A stretch of 64,000 nucleotides of DNA from Nomia melanderi (taxonomy: Eukaryota > Arthropoda > Insecta > Hymenoptera > Halictidae), in the NCBI RefSeq assembly GCF_051020985.1, contig NC_135012.1, forward strand, positions 13,456,451 to 13,520,450, read 5' to 3'. The first letter of the stretch is position 1, and every line of letters begins with the position of its first letter. This document shows positions 50,953 to 62,814 of this stretch, in pieces. The notes below the pieces were generated by a model. That model did no database searches. It saw nothing but the letters and a program-made list of their open reading frames with translations, and had not been told where the DNA came from. Made by a program: the position numbers and the translations under genes.

Positions 50953-52495
50953 CTAGGAGTGATAAGGAGTAACATACGTAGATGGAAAGAGACCTCGTCT
51001 ATTGCCGATTTCTCCATGCCACCAATGTTGATCTGTACGGTCGGTTACGGTAATTACATCACCTCGTTTAAATTCAAGTTCACCAGGTTCTTGTGGCATG
51101 AAATCGTATAATGCTTGTACTAGACACTGAAATAAAATACAACATTAGGGTAGTATTAAAAAATCGCATTCCATTATACATTATTTTGGATAAAATTACT
51201 TCTTCTGGAATCATATCTCGCAGTTTAACATCCTGTGAACGAGAGACGGATGCCGTTCGATGATACTCCACTAATTCGTTAAGACTGTTAAATTTGACCA
51301 CCCAGAGAAAGAACTTTCCTTGGGCATCCCTCAACACTTTAAAATGCTGAACACCGTCTGAACATCTAAACAAAACCATCGAACGATTATTCGACTAGCG
51401 TATCAAATGTTTATACCTTTCAAGCATAGTTTTCTTTTAATAGTCTCATACTAACTTAACAGACAGAGAAAAATCTCCAGGGGAACTCTCGCTAATTCTA
51501 ATAAGAAAAGCGCCCTCTTGTTTGTTCATTAATAGTCTCTCTGCATCTGCTCTGGTTATCCTCCCGTAATACCAGCTGAAACAGAGAAATCTAACATAAA
51601 CAAACAAGGATCCAATGGAAATTTAGACAAAACGAATAGCGCAGAAAGTATGGGGCACCCACTCATGGTTTTTCATTTCTATGTAGTTACTTGGAATGAG
51701 TCCTTCTCTGGAATCTAGTTCGGCTCTATACCAGTTCATGTCATCCTCCATATTTAGAATCTGCAAGAATAATATAGGTAGTGTATCGTGCATATTATAT
51801 TAGCCGTGTTCTCCTATACGACATTTACAAAGATTAACGAATATTTCACTTTAAAGCAAAGTATAGCAAGGTACTGGTTTGTAACAAAAGACTAGACTCG
51901 AGTAGAAGTATACCGAACAAGATTATTTAAGCAAAGAATTAGGTTTAAACAAACAAAAGGTCTTCGAAGGCCTTTCTATCTCTCTGTTAATAAACGATTA
52001 AGGAGAAATTCTATAAAACATTATAATTTTATTTATAAATATATAAAGTTTGCAATGAATCGTGGAAGAAGAAAAGAAATCGAACAACAAAACTGAATAA
52101 TTTTTATCCACATGTTTCGAACGGAAATCGCATTGAAAATCAACAGATGTACAAAGAATTGGAAGCGAAAGGAAAAAGTGAACAAGGATCATCGTTTTAC
52201 GTGGAACGCTACGCATTGTCGCGAATATCCTGAGCGACACGCGACATCCGCCTGCACGATAGCAGTTCGGAAAGTTCGGAGCTGGCAAAGCATGTGCCGA
52301 AAATTTGCAAGGACAAATTTGTTTGGCCGATTTTCTAATCGTCTAATCTTCGAATTGCCGAATGTTCCGATTGCAAATAATTACGGTGACACATTTGAGA
52401 GCATAGAATGTACAAACCTTGAGGATTTGGCTTCTACGAAAACTAAGCTCATCCTCGGCAGTAGCCGTAAAATCATGCTTTGCTATCGCCTCCAT
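50953..52495 (-). CDS. drk: Downstream of receptor kinase (drk), Grb2-type SH3-SH2-SH3 adaptor, complete
   Basis: Cytoplasmic adaptor linking phosphorylated receptor tyrosine kinases to Sos and Ras. Five coding exons with matching phases: 52418-52495, 51663-51760, 51456-51575, 51200-51365 and 50953-51126, giving 211 aa, the length of Drosophila Drk. The N-terminal SH3 is residues 1-58 (MEAIAKHDFTATAEDELSF and NWYRAEL). The SH2 is about 60-152, starting WYYGRITRADAERLL, with phosphotyrosine-binding Arg85 in FLIRISES, and includes HFKVLRDAQGKFFLWVVKFN. The C-terminal SH3 starts at about 155 (LVQALYDFMPQEPGELEF) and ends YVTPYHS, exactly as in fly Drk. The ATG matches the family start. Introns are short except the first (657 bp). 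It is convergent with Rpb5. Its 5' side faces a probable divergent promoter at 52.5-53.4 kb. Confidence 0.98.
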
Positions 52496-52746
52496 TCTGC
52501 TTCCTCGTCCCACGAGAAGAAGAACGACAGAGAGGGAAAGAGAGAGGCGATATTATACCCAGTGGTTGAAGGCAGCGCTAAAACTAGCCGCCTTTGTTTG
52601 CCAATGGGAAAAAATAATGACAGACACGGGCCTTATTAGTTTCGTGGAAAAGTAGATTCCTCTGGTGAATATTCCTAAATGATAAGCTAAAGCACGTAGA
52701 TGGTCACGGCGATGGAACGCGCGACACAGACGAATCGACGAATCAA

Positions 52747-52819
52747 CGAACGTACGAACGTACGAACGACCGAACGACCGAACGAACGAACGAACGAACG
52801 ACCGACCGACCGACCGACC
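52747..52819. repeat. (GAAC/GACC)n tetranucleotide repeat
   Basis: GTAC, GAAC and GACC tetranucleotides in successive blocks, about 250 bp upstream of the drk start on the genomic right side. Confidence 0.9.
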
Positions 52820-53318
52820 ACTTGTGCTTTTCTCTGTTGCGCTGCCTCGCGATTATCCGAATTAGTCCTTCGTCGGTCCGCCTCGATCAATGGCACAGTG
52901 ACGCGTACATATTAGAGGCAACACGACCGCTGCTCGCGAATCTATTTGTTCGTTCGAGTCACTTTTTAGGGAAAGTGAACTGTCAAAAGCAAAGGTAAGA
53001 TCACGCGTTCGCACGGCTGTCCATCGCTCGTCTTATCAGACATTACACTCTCGTCGACTCTCCCACTGATCTCGGTCTCCGTGTTTCGGTCCACCGATGC
53101 GCAATGGCCCACTGCGCCGACGAGCCCACCTCGACGTCCGGATTCGCCTCTAGACCAAATTAAAATCCGTTCGACGCATAGAATACCGATCGAACAGCTA
53201 TCGAATTCAAGTTAAACAACTCGAACGCGATCGTCGCAGGGTTTTCCTGGCCACGGGGACAGGAACGAGGTTCCACCAGACGAAAACTCCAGCGTACTAT
53301 TTTTCTGTGGCGCAGGCG

Positions 53319-53330
53319 CGCGCATGCGCG
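53319..53330. promoter_or_regulatory. NRF1/Ewg-type promoter site
   Basis: CGCGCATGCGCG matches the palindromic NRF1 consensus YGCGCAYGCGCR at every position. It lies about 70 bp before a candidate first coding exon and next to a CCGCCACCATTTT segment resembling a YY1/Pho-type start-proximal motif. Inferred: core of a CpG-rich, possibly bidirectional promoter shared with drk. Confidence 0.5.
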
Positions 53331-53401
53331 TTCCTCCCGTGTTGCGTCGACTGCTCCGCCACCATTTTCTACTTTAGAATATCGCTTATACGCGTGTAAC
53401 G

Positions 53402-53420
53402 ATGTTGCGACTTTTCAAAG
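53402..53420 (+). CDS. Candidate first coding exon of an unidentified plus-strand gene
   Basis: An ATG reads MLRLFK and runs after 19 nt into a good splice donor (AAAG|GTAAAC, phase 1), just downstream of a promoter-like segment with an NRF1-type site. I could not find the next exon in the following 10.5 kb, so the gene would have a first intron longer than that, or this is a chance ATG-donor pair. No family is recognisable from six residues. Confidence 0.35.
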
Positions 53421-53745
53421 GTAAACAGTTTTAAATAGATTTATACATTGGCAGAAGCTGCTTCTCTACCTTAACAATTATGTCACCTTCCATACGTTCC
53501 TCGCGCATCGCGAACGCTTCCCTTCGGCCGATTCGATCGAACACGAGCAGTTTCATTTCAGGGAGGAAAATTGGAAATCGATCAATCGATTGGACTAACG
53601 CTCAATCGATCGCGATCGTAATTTCTTGTTCGCGCCGTCTCTGCGCGGAACAGTTTTTCTTTTATTCGCTTCGAGTCCTGTCCTTTTCCCGTGCTACCAG
53701 TGAATTCAAAACGAGACATGGAGCTATGTAACAAGGTACTGCGCA

Positions 53746-53791
53746 TTTTCCGTTTTCCGTTTTCCGTTTTCCGTTTTCCGTTTTCCGTTTC
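53746..53791. repeat. (TTTTCCG)n heptanucleotide repeat
   Basis: Six to seven perfect 7-bp units. Confidence 0.93.
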
Positions 53792-55985
53792 CCATCATTT
53801 CCTAGTATGCAGGATAAGTCGCTGTCGGGTAATTGGCCACCGAGCATGCGATAATGGCGAATCAAGTACGCGTTCGTTGCGTAATTATTTCACTGGTCGA
53901 AAGGAAACATCGAAAGAAACGCGACCAAGTTCAAATGGCTGTAGTAGAAATCATAGAAGAATACCTCCTAATTCGAAGGCGGTTATTTTAGGATGGAAAG
54001 CGTGTTATCCCATGAAATATGTAGAAGAGAAATAGGAGTAGAGAAACGTACGAACTCATCGCGAAATGCTTGTCCATTTCCCGCCGACATCATTGTCACC
54101 GATCACGTGAGTTGTAAACGAACGTGCAGTGAAAGCAGGATAGGTTATACTGCTCGGAACGTTCAAATACCTAGTATTTCGCCGAAGATGCTTCATTTTC
54201 AGAATGAATTTACAGGACTGACGCTCGGTTGAAATTACAACCGCTGTTCACGAGGACGTTTAACGGCACTTCCGGAAATATTTCACGTACGTTCCCATCA
54301 ATTACATATAGAATTAAATACACATTTCCACAGATCATCGAGAACCGGTAGTTCTTCGACTCTATTCACAGTAAACTTCAAGTAAACCGTTTCAAGAAAG
54401 AGACGGTTCGTCGATGCGTCAGCGTCAAGCTATTGTTACCAACGCGCGATCGTTTTGGAAGCATGAAAACTCGGGATAGCGGTACGTTATCGTTTAATAG
54501 AGTAGAAGCGATATTAAAAAACAGAAAGGAACGGAAGGCACCGTCGCGACACGCATCGCTCCTGATTTAATTGTTCGCTCACTGATCGATAATCGTTCGA
54601 CGTAAATAGGCGTCGTGAACGGATTAGCAAAAGCGCGCGTTGTTCACGTCGAGAGAAGCTTGTCGTTCAGCTTTCTAACATAGCAAGAATTTTTCAGCTC
54701 GTATGGAGATTTGTCGAAACAAGTAGAAAACAAACAACCGGAAGAAGCGGTTACCGTAAGGAAGGACTGGTAAAATGGAAGGAATTCGGGAAGGGAGGAG
54801 GTGCGGTCCGAGCATAACTCGGACTTTCTTATCGAACGTTTCCAGGCAATTCTTCGTTATCGCGTCCTAAGCGTCATCCGGCGCGATGGAAGCGATACGA
54901 GCAATGGAACCGAAAGATTTCCGACAAAAATTACGAAGCGATCGCATCGATTGTTCGCCAGGTTTGAATTTCTCCGAGGCTCGGCACGCGAACACGTTTC
55001 TTATTCGGATCGCCGCGCTGCTGGCTCGTTCGCGCGAGAAGCGAACGAGAAATACTTTCAGAGAAGCGACGAGAGAGCTAGCGACCGTACGAGCGCGTTA
55101 CCGCGGAAATTCAATTACCTTTGTGCAACGGTAACGATGAAAGCGAGACTGGATTGCACCGCCTCGCAAACGAGCTTCCAATTAAACGCGGCAAAGTACT
55201 GCAATTTGCGCAACGAAGAATCGGGACGGCAATCTGTCGTCGTCGATCGGGGACGCTGTTCCGAATTTTTGCCGAACGAACGGCGCGGTGGCCGCGAATT
55301 CGCCGACTCGCGAACTCGCGAAGAAACGTGCACGCGCGTGTTTCGCTTCCCGTTAGAGATTTACGGGCGTCTCGGATCTACGCTTCCGCCCACTTTCGAT
55401 GAAAGTTTCCGAGACGTCCGCGCGCCGTTCGATCGTGCTAACCCTGGCGACTTTTCGATCCTAACGAAACGGCGAGCGGATTCGAACGGTTCGCGTGACA
55501 CCGTCGCCTCGTCCGGCTTCGATTTGTCCAATGTAAAGCCTCGGCACGAAGCAGATGCGCCGCGATGCGTGAAGGTTAAAGAGCAAGGCTCCGCACGGAA
55601 GAGGTTTCGATTCGCGAAAAATATGAATCGCGATCCGATGAAATCCGGCTAATCGAATTTAAATGAAATTCACCAGACCTTTGTTAGGGTTTCCCACGAA
55701 TACCCCGACGCGCCGTTAACGCCATCGTTTTCATTATCATAACCGTTACGTTATGCCGATCTGCCAAAGCCTGACATTGTTACACCGGCTGGCGGTCATC
55801 AACGGGGAACAACTAAACGAACCGCGCGCGCGAATTTCAGTAACGACCTCGTTATTGCAGTTACTTAAACCGGACCGTAATCCTCTTTCCTATTAAATAA
55901 TCGAGTTAGATGCTCTGATCAGATCAACAAACAAGGTGCCGAGAGAGAGAATGACGAAGAGAAGGCGAAGAGAAGGGAAAAAAGA

Positions 55986-56192
55986 AAAGGAAGAGGGAAG
56001 GAAGGAAGGAAGCAAGCAAGGAATGAAGGAAGGAAGGAATGAAGGAAGGAAGGAAGGAAGGAAGGAAGGAAGGAAGCAAGGAAGGAAGGAAGGTAGGAAG
56101 GAAGGAAGGAAGGAAGGAAGGAAGGAAGGAAGGAAGGAAGGAAGGAAGGAAGGAAGGAAGGAAGGAAGGAAGGAAGGAAGCAAGGAAGGAAG
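55986..56192. repeat. (GGAA)n tetranucleotide array, about 200 bp
   Basis: About 48 GGAA/GAAG units with sparse CAAG, TGAA and GTAG variants. It creates spurious poly(Lys-Glu-Gly-Arg) and poly(Ser-Phe-Leu-Pro) frames. Confidence 0.97.
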
Positions 56193-56780
56193 ATGAAACG
56201 TAACAAGAGATGAAAGGTGGGCGGAGGAGGCGAAGAAGAAGACGGGATGGAGTCTCTCCTCGCGTCTGAGGGCAACCCTCGGTGGAAATGTAATTTCGGT
56301 TCTTGTCTGGTCGCGACGTCGCAACCGTGGCTCGTATCTTCTACGAGGTGTAGCCCCTTCAAGATCGTTGAAGAAACAGCCTCTCCTGCTGCACGCAGAA
56401 CTTTTCTCTCTCTTTCTTTCTCTCTCTCTTTCTCTGTTCATCTCCCCCTCCAGTCGTTTCTTCTTTCTCCTTCTGGCGGGTCTCAGTAGATGAAAGACTC
56501 CCGTGGCTATCAAAGGGAAAGGGAAGAGGCAAAGGCCCCACCAGACAATAATGGCCCTGAGCTCCAAGGTTTTCAGGCTTCGCGTCCAGGGCTCGGTGGT
56601 CCAGTCGCGTGATTCCAGCAACCGGACCTGTTCGTCGATTCTAATATTTTTTGCAGATTAGAATTATATGCGTACCCGCGATTCACCAACTATGCGCATC
56701 CTGGAGAGAGCAAAGTGGATTTGTGTTTCGCGCGAACGGAGATGAGACAGGGCTAGACGTCTCGACCTACAAGGCATCTC

Positions 56781-56866
56781 GAAACGACACGGAACGACAC
56801 GGAACGACACGGAACGACACGAAACGACACGGGACGAGACCAAACGAAACGAAACGAAACGAGACA
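56781..56866. repeat. (GGAACGACAC)n and (GAAAC)n repeats
   Basis: Five 10-bp ACGACACGGA-type units passing into five-base AAACG units. Confidence 0.9.
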
Positions 56867-58295
56867 AGTTTTGGATGTTTATTTTAAACTACACGTCCCG
56901 ACTATGCCAACCGACCAGCTAGCCGGCCAGCTTTGACGGGGACAACTTCCTACGCCGAGCGAAACGGGGGAAAAACGCTCGAGGATTACTCACGGAGGAA
57001 CGTTTCCCCTTTTAACCGATTACGAAACGAAGAAAGAAGGCGGTTCTAAATTTGTATCGGTTCATTTTGCATCCTCGTACGCGAGGTGAACGCTCTTCTA
57101 GACCAGCGACTCTGCTCTCGACGCCGCTACTTCTTCAGGGGCCTCGAAACTCGGAACAACGGTCTGCGATCAATTTCTTTGCGAGCCGCTGCTTCGACGC
57201 TTCGACGCTTCGTTGCCGATTATTCAGCATTTTTGATCGTCCGACGGGGATTGCGAAACGAGGATGTCGTTGGTGCGCGTGCCTCGTCTTACGTTCCTGA
57301 CGTTACCGTCGTAACAGGCTATGCCGAATTAAAACGTTCAATTTTACGAAATAGGAACGAAACAAACCGATACAGCTATAAACCATTTCTTCGACGTTTT
57401 GGTTCTGTAGACGGAACGGTATAACGCGACTGATCGCGATATGGGACATGCGCGACAACTTTTTTACTCCATAGGGCGATCAAATCTGATTGAGAACACG
57501 ATCAAACTCACGTATAATCGTGTAGTGTTAAAACGGAATTTCAAATCCAACCGATGCAAATGTTACCGTAAAACGGCGTCAAGACCGTGGCTGACGTCAT
57601 CCTCTGACACAGTCATTCGACTTGGTAGTTCGCTTTGTTCGACGAACGTTCTTGGTTGTATTATCCGCTGGCTATAATATTACGATGATTTTCCCTATTA
57701 TTGTTGGTTTCACGGACTCTAAGTACGGGACGTCGAGTATCTCTAGGTGGTTGTCTATCGAGACAGTCCCCACCAACGAATTCGAATTATGCATTTACCA
57801 GGAAAACTCTTTGATACCCGAGGAGTTGACGGAGTTGTAGTGTATCATGGCCGAACAAACTAAACGAAACGCGACGATACAACATTTGTCAAGAAATGCC
57901 TAATAAAAAGAATAAAATATACTGCAATTCCTAAATAACAAAATGGTAACCTCATTGGAAAAATGTAACATTCAACGACATTCGCATATTAGTGTTTGCA
58001 TGTGCCGTTACATTTATCGGGCTATAATATTTTGGGAACGAAACACCGAATGATTTTTAATCGAATCGAAGAGTAAATAAATTCGACGGAAGTCGTAGAT
58101 AACTGCAGGTCGTAGGTCGATACGTGCTGCCCCCTTCGGAACTCGGTAACGCGTCCGGTAAGGTAGAGCACTGTGTGCCACGAGAAAGGATGCTTCGATA
58201 AGCATGAAAATAAACAGATCCATCTCACGTTGCCTTCTAACAGGTGTTTCGTTGTCTGGAGGGGATTTCGGATCGCTGCTGGCAGGACACCTCTC

Positions 58296-58327
58296 GTCTT
58301 TGTCTTCGTCTTCGTCTTCGTCTTCGG
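58296..58327. repeat. (GTCTTC)n hexanucleotide repeat
   Basis: Five copies of a 6-bp unit. Confidence 0.88.
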
Positions 58328-59078
58328 GACACCTCTCGCTGTCGAAGCATCGTATCATCGATTTCCTAAATTTCTACCTCCATATACATTCATCTTGCCA
58401 AATGCGACGTCAAAGTCATCTCCGGAGAAGCGACTGTTATATGCAACTTCAACGGCAAGAAGAAGACCATCGCCATCTTCCGATCCAGATCATTTCCAGA
58501 ACCCTATCATTTCATTCGTCGACAGACGAAAGCTACGTTTATCGTTTCTACGTTTAGTAGGTATTTAGTTTCCTGGATACTTTCTCAAAATCGGATGCGT
58601 ACAGGAGAGATAGGTTATCGGTGATGTAAGTAAGAAATAATCGACCAAGTTCGAGCTTCGACTATTTCGATTTTTCAATATTGATGTTGGATCGAGGGCG
58701 ACAATTTCCGTCGAGAAAGCTCTCTCGCGTCGTTGTAAAGGACTGCGCGGTACAAAAATTCGTGGTTTCCAGAAGTATCCAAGTCGAAGAAGACGGGCAG
58801 GTGTGGATCGCGCGGATATGCTAGTACTAGTAAGAATATAATATTCGAATGTCGAGAAGCCAACAGCCCTTTCGAGTGTGAGACCGCGAACGGTCGCATC
58901 CTGCACTTTCCTAAACACCTGCGGGCTCAGGACGGATCCGGCAGGTGCAATAAATGTACGAGAAACCCCGAAGAGTTTTATGGGAACCCTTGGCCTTGCA
59001 CAAACGTCCACAGGTAACGCTATACAATTTACGATTTTAACGAGAATTGATTCTCTGTGAAAATGACCGTGAAAATCG

Positions 59079-59109
59079 TAAAAATTCTGTAAAAATTCTG
59101 TAAAAATTC
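59079..59109. repeat. (TAAAAATTCTG)n repeat
   Basis: Nearly three copies of an 11-bp unit. Confidence 0.8.
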
Positions 59110-59518
59110 GCATCAACAGAATTGCAAATTATTGGCTGGTATCACCATCGCCGACACAGTCTGAATATCCTTTTTAAATCGTTTTCGATTGACCGGCAAC
59201 AGCGTGTTGCTCGGGGCAAAGAGAACGGACAATTTTCCCGTAGTTTCCCGGCTAACTTTTACGTCAGATTTTATCGTCGGAGAAAAAACTCGTTAAGTCG
59301 ATGCAGCCCAGCTTGCCAGGTTCGAAAGCACGCTGCCAGGGGGCGGTCCGACCGCCGTTGCGACGTGGATTTCAGCGAGGCCGTACCGTGCTGACTGCCG
59401 ATGGATTTTGTGACGTAAGACGCAAGAGAATAAAACCACCGTAAAGGCTTGCCGGTTCATTAGCAGAAACCGCGGAGTATGGCATCCTTCTGCTAGGAAG
59501 GAAAAAGAGAGGGACACA

Positions 59519-59618
59519 GAGATAGATAGATGGATAAATGGATAGATGGATAGACGGAGAGACTATGAGAATCGGAACGAGGGGGAGAGAGGGAGAGAGA
59601 GAGAGGGAGAGAGAGAGA

Positions 59619-59706
<88 letters not shown>
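59519..59706. repeat. GATA/GATG and long (GA)n microsatellite
   Basis: Imperfect GATAGATG units to about 59555, then a GA run from about 59582 to 59706 that is perfect for most of its length. It produces spurious poly(Ser-Leu) frames. Confidence 0.97.
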
Positions 59707-59708
<2 letters not shown>

Positions 59709-62700
59709 GGTAGATAGATAGGGCGGAAAGGAGAGAGCGAGAGAACGAGGTTATAATCCATAGTCTGATCCCGGCCTATCCACGATATACCTTTGAAACG
59801 TACGTTCCGCTGGCACGAAGCTCGCGACGCGTTTCTCGCCAGAAAACGTTACGATCGCGGTAACCAACTCCATCCGTATAGTTTATCGTTTCAATTATCA
59901 TCGTCCTAACAACGAGCGAGGCTTCCCCCAGAGACGATTCCATAAATGAAATGCTGAAAAATCTATGAAAATCGTTTCACATCGCATCGATCTTTTGTCT
60001 CTAAGTCGATCGACGTCGTAGAGATCGCGTTTCCGGTGAACGGATACCCGAAAATATAATGATACGCTAGGCAATCCAATGTTCTCGTTGCCATGGAATA
60101 GGTCAGTAAAGTATCGTTCTGTTCATCTAAGGGCAACGCGGAGCCAGCAGGATCCTGAACGAGGTCGATCCGTTACCAGAACAAGATCTTCCAAGGATAA
60201 GCCGAGCACGTGTTCAGCCGGTGAGTGAATTTCAGCTCGTCTCTTTTTTTACTTTTCCTTTTCCTTTTCCTTTCCATTCCAGCTCTTCGTCCTGCACGGG
60301 GATACCTCGGAGAACAAATGGACGATCTTTCGCGCGTGTTCCGTACCGAATCACAGACTTCGATTAATACGCGCTGGACCGCTAGGATTCTACGCTTCGC
60401 GGCGCGCCGAAATGCTGCGTTAAACGGAGATAATACGGTTGACTTCCACGCGGAGAGGTCGGGTAGATAAGCGTACAGCGAAACCGCCAAATTGACTTTC
60501 GTAATTACCGACCGAGATTGCATCGGTGTATCCGAGCGGTAATGGTCGAACGATCTACGGCCGCAGATCGCTCGGATACGATCGAGTTTGCGACTCGCGG
60601 CGAGCGAAACGATCCTCGACCGTTCGTTCCGCGAATTCTTCGGTAACCGTGTTGCTCCGGGCCAACGTATTATTTTCGAATTCATCTCTCTCCGGGCAAT
60701 CTGTCGCTACCGCTCGAAACTACGTCGCGTGCACCCGCCGCGCGTAACGAGTCGATGGTTGATCGGACAATCGGGAAATCGATGTTTCGCGTAAAATGAC
60801 GTCAATCGGTACGTAAGAATTTTATCCAGGAAATACGAACGCGTCGCGTGTAATTGCTGCAACGAAGCGGAATTGATGAGTCCGATTTCGGTACTTTACG
60901 TCCAAATATCCCCGAAGTGCGAGAGATCGCTTCGGTTTCGCGGTGGTGTACGTCAGGCGGCGAAAGAATGTCACGCACGTGCCATCCCGAAACGGTTCAG
61001 TGTCGAGCGTCAGCGATTTGTTTTCGCGATGCACGAACGTTACGTTGCACAACGTCGGTTTATCGTCGACGAGAGCGATCGCCGCGTAGCGCAATATCTA
61101 CCCGTTGACACGGAACGATCACGGTCCGGAGCGTGAACCGATTCTCGAGAGAAATTCGCGCCTCCTCGGCCGATTCGAACGAAACGCGAAATTTTTGGTT
61201 TCGGTTAGGTCGGCATACCATGGTACGCGGCGTACCATTGAAAACGCATTTTATCTTATTATCGAGCAACAGCCCAACTCGAAACGAATTCGACCGAATG
61301 CGGCGGATAACGTTTCTATTCGAGATTCTATTCGAGATCCCGCTCGGCGGGTCGTGGAGAAACCAGAATCCGGAATACGAGACACGGAATACGAAACGCG
61401 AGACCTCGCGTCGATCTCGATTTCAGTCCTCTCGATCGAACGGCCGCTTCTTGCCACCTTGCAATCCTGCCGAACGAGTCCTTTACTCGGTGACCTAGAC
61501 ATCCTCCACGCCGCTTCTGGCGGGCAGAATCGAAGCGGCGGTAGACTTTATACTCGAGCTTCCGTGCCGTAGGTTGCTCCGACAAATGGACTTTCTCTTC
61601 GTTCCTCGAGCGTTTTCGAAATTCGCTCGAAATTCCGCGAATCTTCGCTTCAGTCTCCTCATCTTTTTAGTCTCGTACGCGTTCCTCGACGAACCGAAAC
61701 GTCGCCGTGAAGCCGGTTCTTCGTTCCAAACGAATTCGAAACGGTGGCGTATTAGCTCTTCGACACCTCCGAACGCGTATAGCGATAGGGAGGAGACCAT
61801 CCTCCGCGTAGATCGACTGCTGGATCGACTCGCGCGACGCACCCATCGGTGTGACGCGAATCGGAGCACGGTCCGTTTGTTTACAAGCGAGACACGAGTT
61901 TGTCCTGGGTCAAGGCTGCTCGGTTTATAATCCAATTCAGATAACGGTAACGTGGATTCCTGGACCTCGAGAGGGCGTCGCTAGAGAGCGAAGAAGGGAC
62001 GAGAGAGCGCGAGAACAGACTGCTACGGTGACTCGTTTCGTTTCGCGAGTAGTTTGTCAAATCATCCGTGCGTACCCCTTCCCTTCTTTCCTCCCTCCCG
62101 CCCCAGCCCCTATCCACCTACTCAGGAGAGAGATAGGAGGAGAGGCAGACGGACACACCGAGAGAGAGAGAGACACGCGTTTATCGCGAGCGGCGGTGCG
62201 GGTAACGCGCGCACGTGACATTTCGAGTATCTCGAATTAAATTGTAAACATCGTAGTACAACGCTGGTACGATCGAAGCTCGGCCACGCGGCCGGTGTCA
62301 ATGATCCTACTAATTTATTGGATCGTTGCTTACGCATGTCTCTCCGCTCCATCTCCCCGCGTGTGCGTGCTCGCGTGCCCGCTCTCCTTCCTCGTCTGGC
62401 TTTCGTCAGACGTAACCTCGACGATCTTTGCGTCGCTTCTGCATCCGCGTCATCGAAATGTCGTACGTTTCCCGCGTCGAACGATGGACGATGGACGATG
62501 ATCGAGGAGTTTCCAGCGGTTCGGGATGTTCGGAGTAAACACCGTCGTTCTCTGTTCCAGACGGGCTCGACTCCGCGGAACGAAGAGAGCACTCGACGGA
62601 CTCTTCAGCGGCTACACCTCGGTGTACTCCGCCGTTTCTCGATTCGCCGTTCGGACGGCCGTAAAGGTACGGACGAAGAACGGTCGCGTCCAAGAGCGGG

Positions 62701-62766
62701 CACGTGCGTCTCTACCTCCGCGTTCGCGTGTCCGCAGTTTGTGTCGTTGACTGAGGGTGATGTAGC

Positions 62767-62814
62767 GGCGGCGGTGGTGGTGGCGGCGGTGGTGGCGGCG
62801 GCGGTGGCGAAAAC
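62767..62814. repeat. (GGC/GGT)n repeat
   Basis: GGCGGTGGTGGTGGCGGC-type triplets within a wider low-complexity region. Confidence 0.85.

Noticed and set aside
54801..55652. 283-aa open frame
   Set aside because: Arg/Ser-rich composition typical of a CpG/TCGA-rich non-coding stretch; no domain, no splice context, other frames also long.
55893..56621. 242-aa open frame with PSFLPSFLPSFL repeats
   Set aside because: Translation of the GGAA tetranucleotide array.
58385..58560. Protein-like plus-strand stretch (CDVKVISGEATVICNF)
   Set aside because: Its frame hits a stop just upstream with no AG acceptor between that stop and the stretch, so it cannot be an exon as read.
59372..59761. 129-aa Ser-Leu repeat frame
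   Set aside because: Translation of the GA microsatellite.
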